Assembly: GCA_947630795.1 (NCBI GenBank)
Contig: CANRJC010000017.1
Coordinates: forward strand, 1-33,492
Source: an uncultured Phascolarctobacterium sp.
Lineage (GTDB): Bacteria; Bacillota; Negativicutes; Acidaminococcales; Acidaminococcaceae
Length of the DNA: 33,492 nucleotides
Direction: 5' to 3'
Position 1 is the stretch's first letter; each line of letters starts with the position of its first letter. A program made the translations under genes and the position numbers. Of this stretch, positions 32,501 to 33,492 are shown piece by piece. The notes under the pieces were generated by a model. That model did not search any database. It was not told the origin of the DNA and saw nothing but the letters and a program-made list of their open reading frames with translations.

Positions 32501-32769
32501 TTGGCCAGCTTTTCTTTAAAAAAGCGCTCCCATTCGCCGTCGGTGAAAGTGATGCCGTTCAAGATCTCCAGCCGCCGCCTCAGATTGTCGATAAGGTCTT
32601 TTTCGCCTTTGATGGGCAGATATTCATACCCCTGCTCCTGCAGCCGACGGATGAAGTCTTCCTCCAGTTCTTTTTCGCTTTGATAGCTGCCGGGGCGCTC
32701 CTTCACCGGCTCGTATTCCGTCACCACCGTGTTCTCGTCGGTAGCGGCGACGATGTTGTAGTAAGGCAT
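29548..32769 (-). CDS. hsdR: Type I restriction enzyme, endonuclease/translocase subunit
   Basis: A complete 1073-residue HsdR. With HsdM and HsdS it forms the complex that translocates and cleaves unmodified DNA. The N-terminal PD-(D/E)XK nuclease core shows as DNRYDVTVLVNG then HIELKRRG near residue 169. The superfamily-2 motor has Walker A TTGSGKT near 327, DECHRSQFG near 433, FGFTGTPIF, and later helicase motifs (DLLIVVDMFLTGFDA, LLQAFSRTNRI). A helical C-terminal domain docks to the methyltransferase. AAGGAGG precedes the ATG; the hsdS stop lies 30 bases upstream, giving hsdS-hsdR order. It looks intact, with no frameshift. Confidence 0.97.
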   Translation of the reverse strand: MPYYNIVAATDENTVVTEYEPVKERPGSYQSEKELEEDFIRRLQEQGYEYLPIKGEKDLIDNLRRRLEILNGITFTDGEWERFFKEKLANSNEHIAEKTRKIQEDHVQVLQRDDGSSKNIALIDKKNIHKNFLQVIDQYAVSKEEGAKHDNRYDVTVLVNGLPLVHIELKRRGVPIREAFNQIDRYQRESFWAGSGLFEYVQIFVISNGTDSKYYSNSTRFHAVKNTASGKMGKVKTSNSFEFTSHWADARNRPIPDLADFTKTFFARHTLLNILTKYCVFTAEKMLLVMRPYQITATERILNRIEIAHNYKKYGTVEGGGYIWHTTGSGKTLTSFKTAQLASQLPYIDKVLFVVDRKDLDYQTMKEYDRFEKGAANSNTSTKVLTRQLEGKDANGRPHDYRIIVTTIQKLSNFVDRNKGHEVFNKHAVIIFDECHRSQFGDMHRAIVKNFKKYHIFGFTGTPIFALNAGAVRSPRFCTTEQAFGEQLHAYTIVDAINDKNVLPFRVDYIKTMDVDADIDDEKVWDIDRKKAFEAPERIALVTKYILDNFDRKTYRADRSYAFNALMNIAEVAAAKQGKAEEIKKQQRLKGFNAIFAVASIPMAKLYYQEFKRQMAEDPTKKLRVAIIYSYGTNEEAPDGIIDEEDPESTASLDASSRDFLEAAIRDYNELFHTNYDTSGDKFQNYYKDVSLRMKNKELDLLIVVDMFLTGFDATTLNTLWVDKNLKMHGLLQAFSRTNRILNSVKTFGNIVCFRNLQKRVDAAISLFGDKEAGGIVLLRKFEDYYNGYVKEDGTWQPGYAEKAAELLENFPLSEWPIVGEKRQKHFLVLMGILLRLRNILVSFDEFADKELLSEREWQDYRSHYLDLRPAPGGEKTNINDDIVYEIELIRQIEVNIDYILLLVQKYHDSHCQDREILVSIDKAIGASPDLRSKKELIENFIARLNEVEDVLKEWSAYVAQERERQLKQIIEEERLKERETRKFMEAAFMNGEVKTTGTDIARLLPPMSIFDPARARKKETVIDKLKGFFERFFGIGSSFAKAADERKEETYRPAAPEEELSQAAEEQTSYGE

Positions 32770-32799
32770 TGTTTTTCCTCCTTACGACCCGATTTTTTT

Positions 32800-33492
<693 letters not shown>

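Overview
This window looks like chromosomal DNA of a moderately GC-rich anaerobic Bacillota. The indicators are a tandem glycine riboswitch, a NfeD/FloA pair, a TIGR03960-type radical SAM protein, plain sigma-A promoters with strong GGAGG ribosome binding sites, and a large molybdenum/xanthine-dehydrogenase block. The Negativicutes are a plausible home, but that is inference. Almost every gene lies on the minus strand; only a MocA-like gene and an oligoendopeptidase gene lie on the plus strand.

Layout. 1-2100: a glycine/alanine:Na+ symporter gene controlled by a tandem glycine riboswitch that ends in an intrinsic terminator. 2195-8407: a molybdenum and molybdenum-cofactor (Moco) block read leftwards: moaA, then moaC, a MOSC-MogA fusion, modB, modC, modA, a MoeA-like protein and a short ModE-like regulator. 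8537-12091: a three-subunit xanthine-dehydrogenase-family molybdenum hydroxylase (FAD, 2Fe-2S and Mo subunits with overlapping genes). Divergent from it is a MocA-like cytidylyltransferase (12252-12869), then an NCS2 purine permease (12888-14291). Together these take up molybdate, build Moco, make a hydroxylase and import its likely purine substrate. 14465-14744: tRNA-Arg, -Gly and -Pro with their own promoter and terminator.

14885-23124 holds housekeeping and unassigned genes: a secreted pentapeptide-repeat protein, a HAD phosphatase, an AdoMet-decarboxylase-like protein lacking the catalytic serine, two large radical SAM proteins (one with a B12-binding domain), a PepF-type peptidase with a 9-residue-repeat Lys-rich N-terminus, and a ppGpp-hydrolase-like HD protein. 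23194-27167: a two-domain polyphosphate:AMP phosphotransferase with a Lys-rich tail, an unknown membrane protein, FloA and NfeD.

27200-33492 is the accessory end. It has an Rpn-family nuclease, a probable 6S-like RNA with promoter and terminator, several copies of a composite heptamer-rich dispersed repeat, a 133-bp concentric inverted repeat, and a type I restriction system. HsdR is complete. HsdS enters from the right edge through about 18 copies of a tetranucleotide repeat that encodes a Ser-Lys-Gln-Ala linker. This looks like a slipped-strand switch able both to turn the full-length specificity subunit on or off and to change its spacer length, and it is the most interesting element here.
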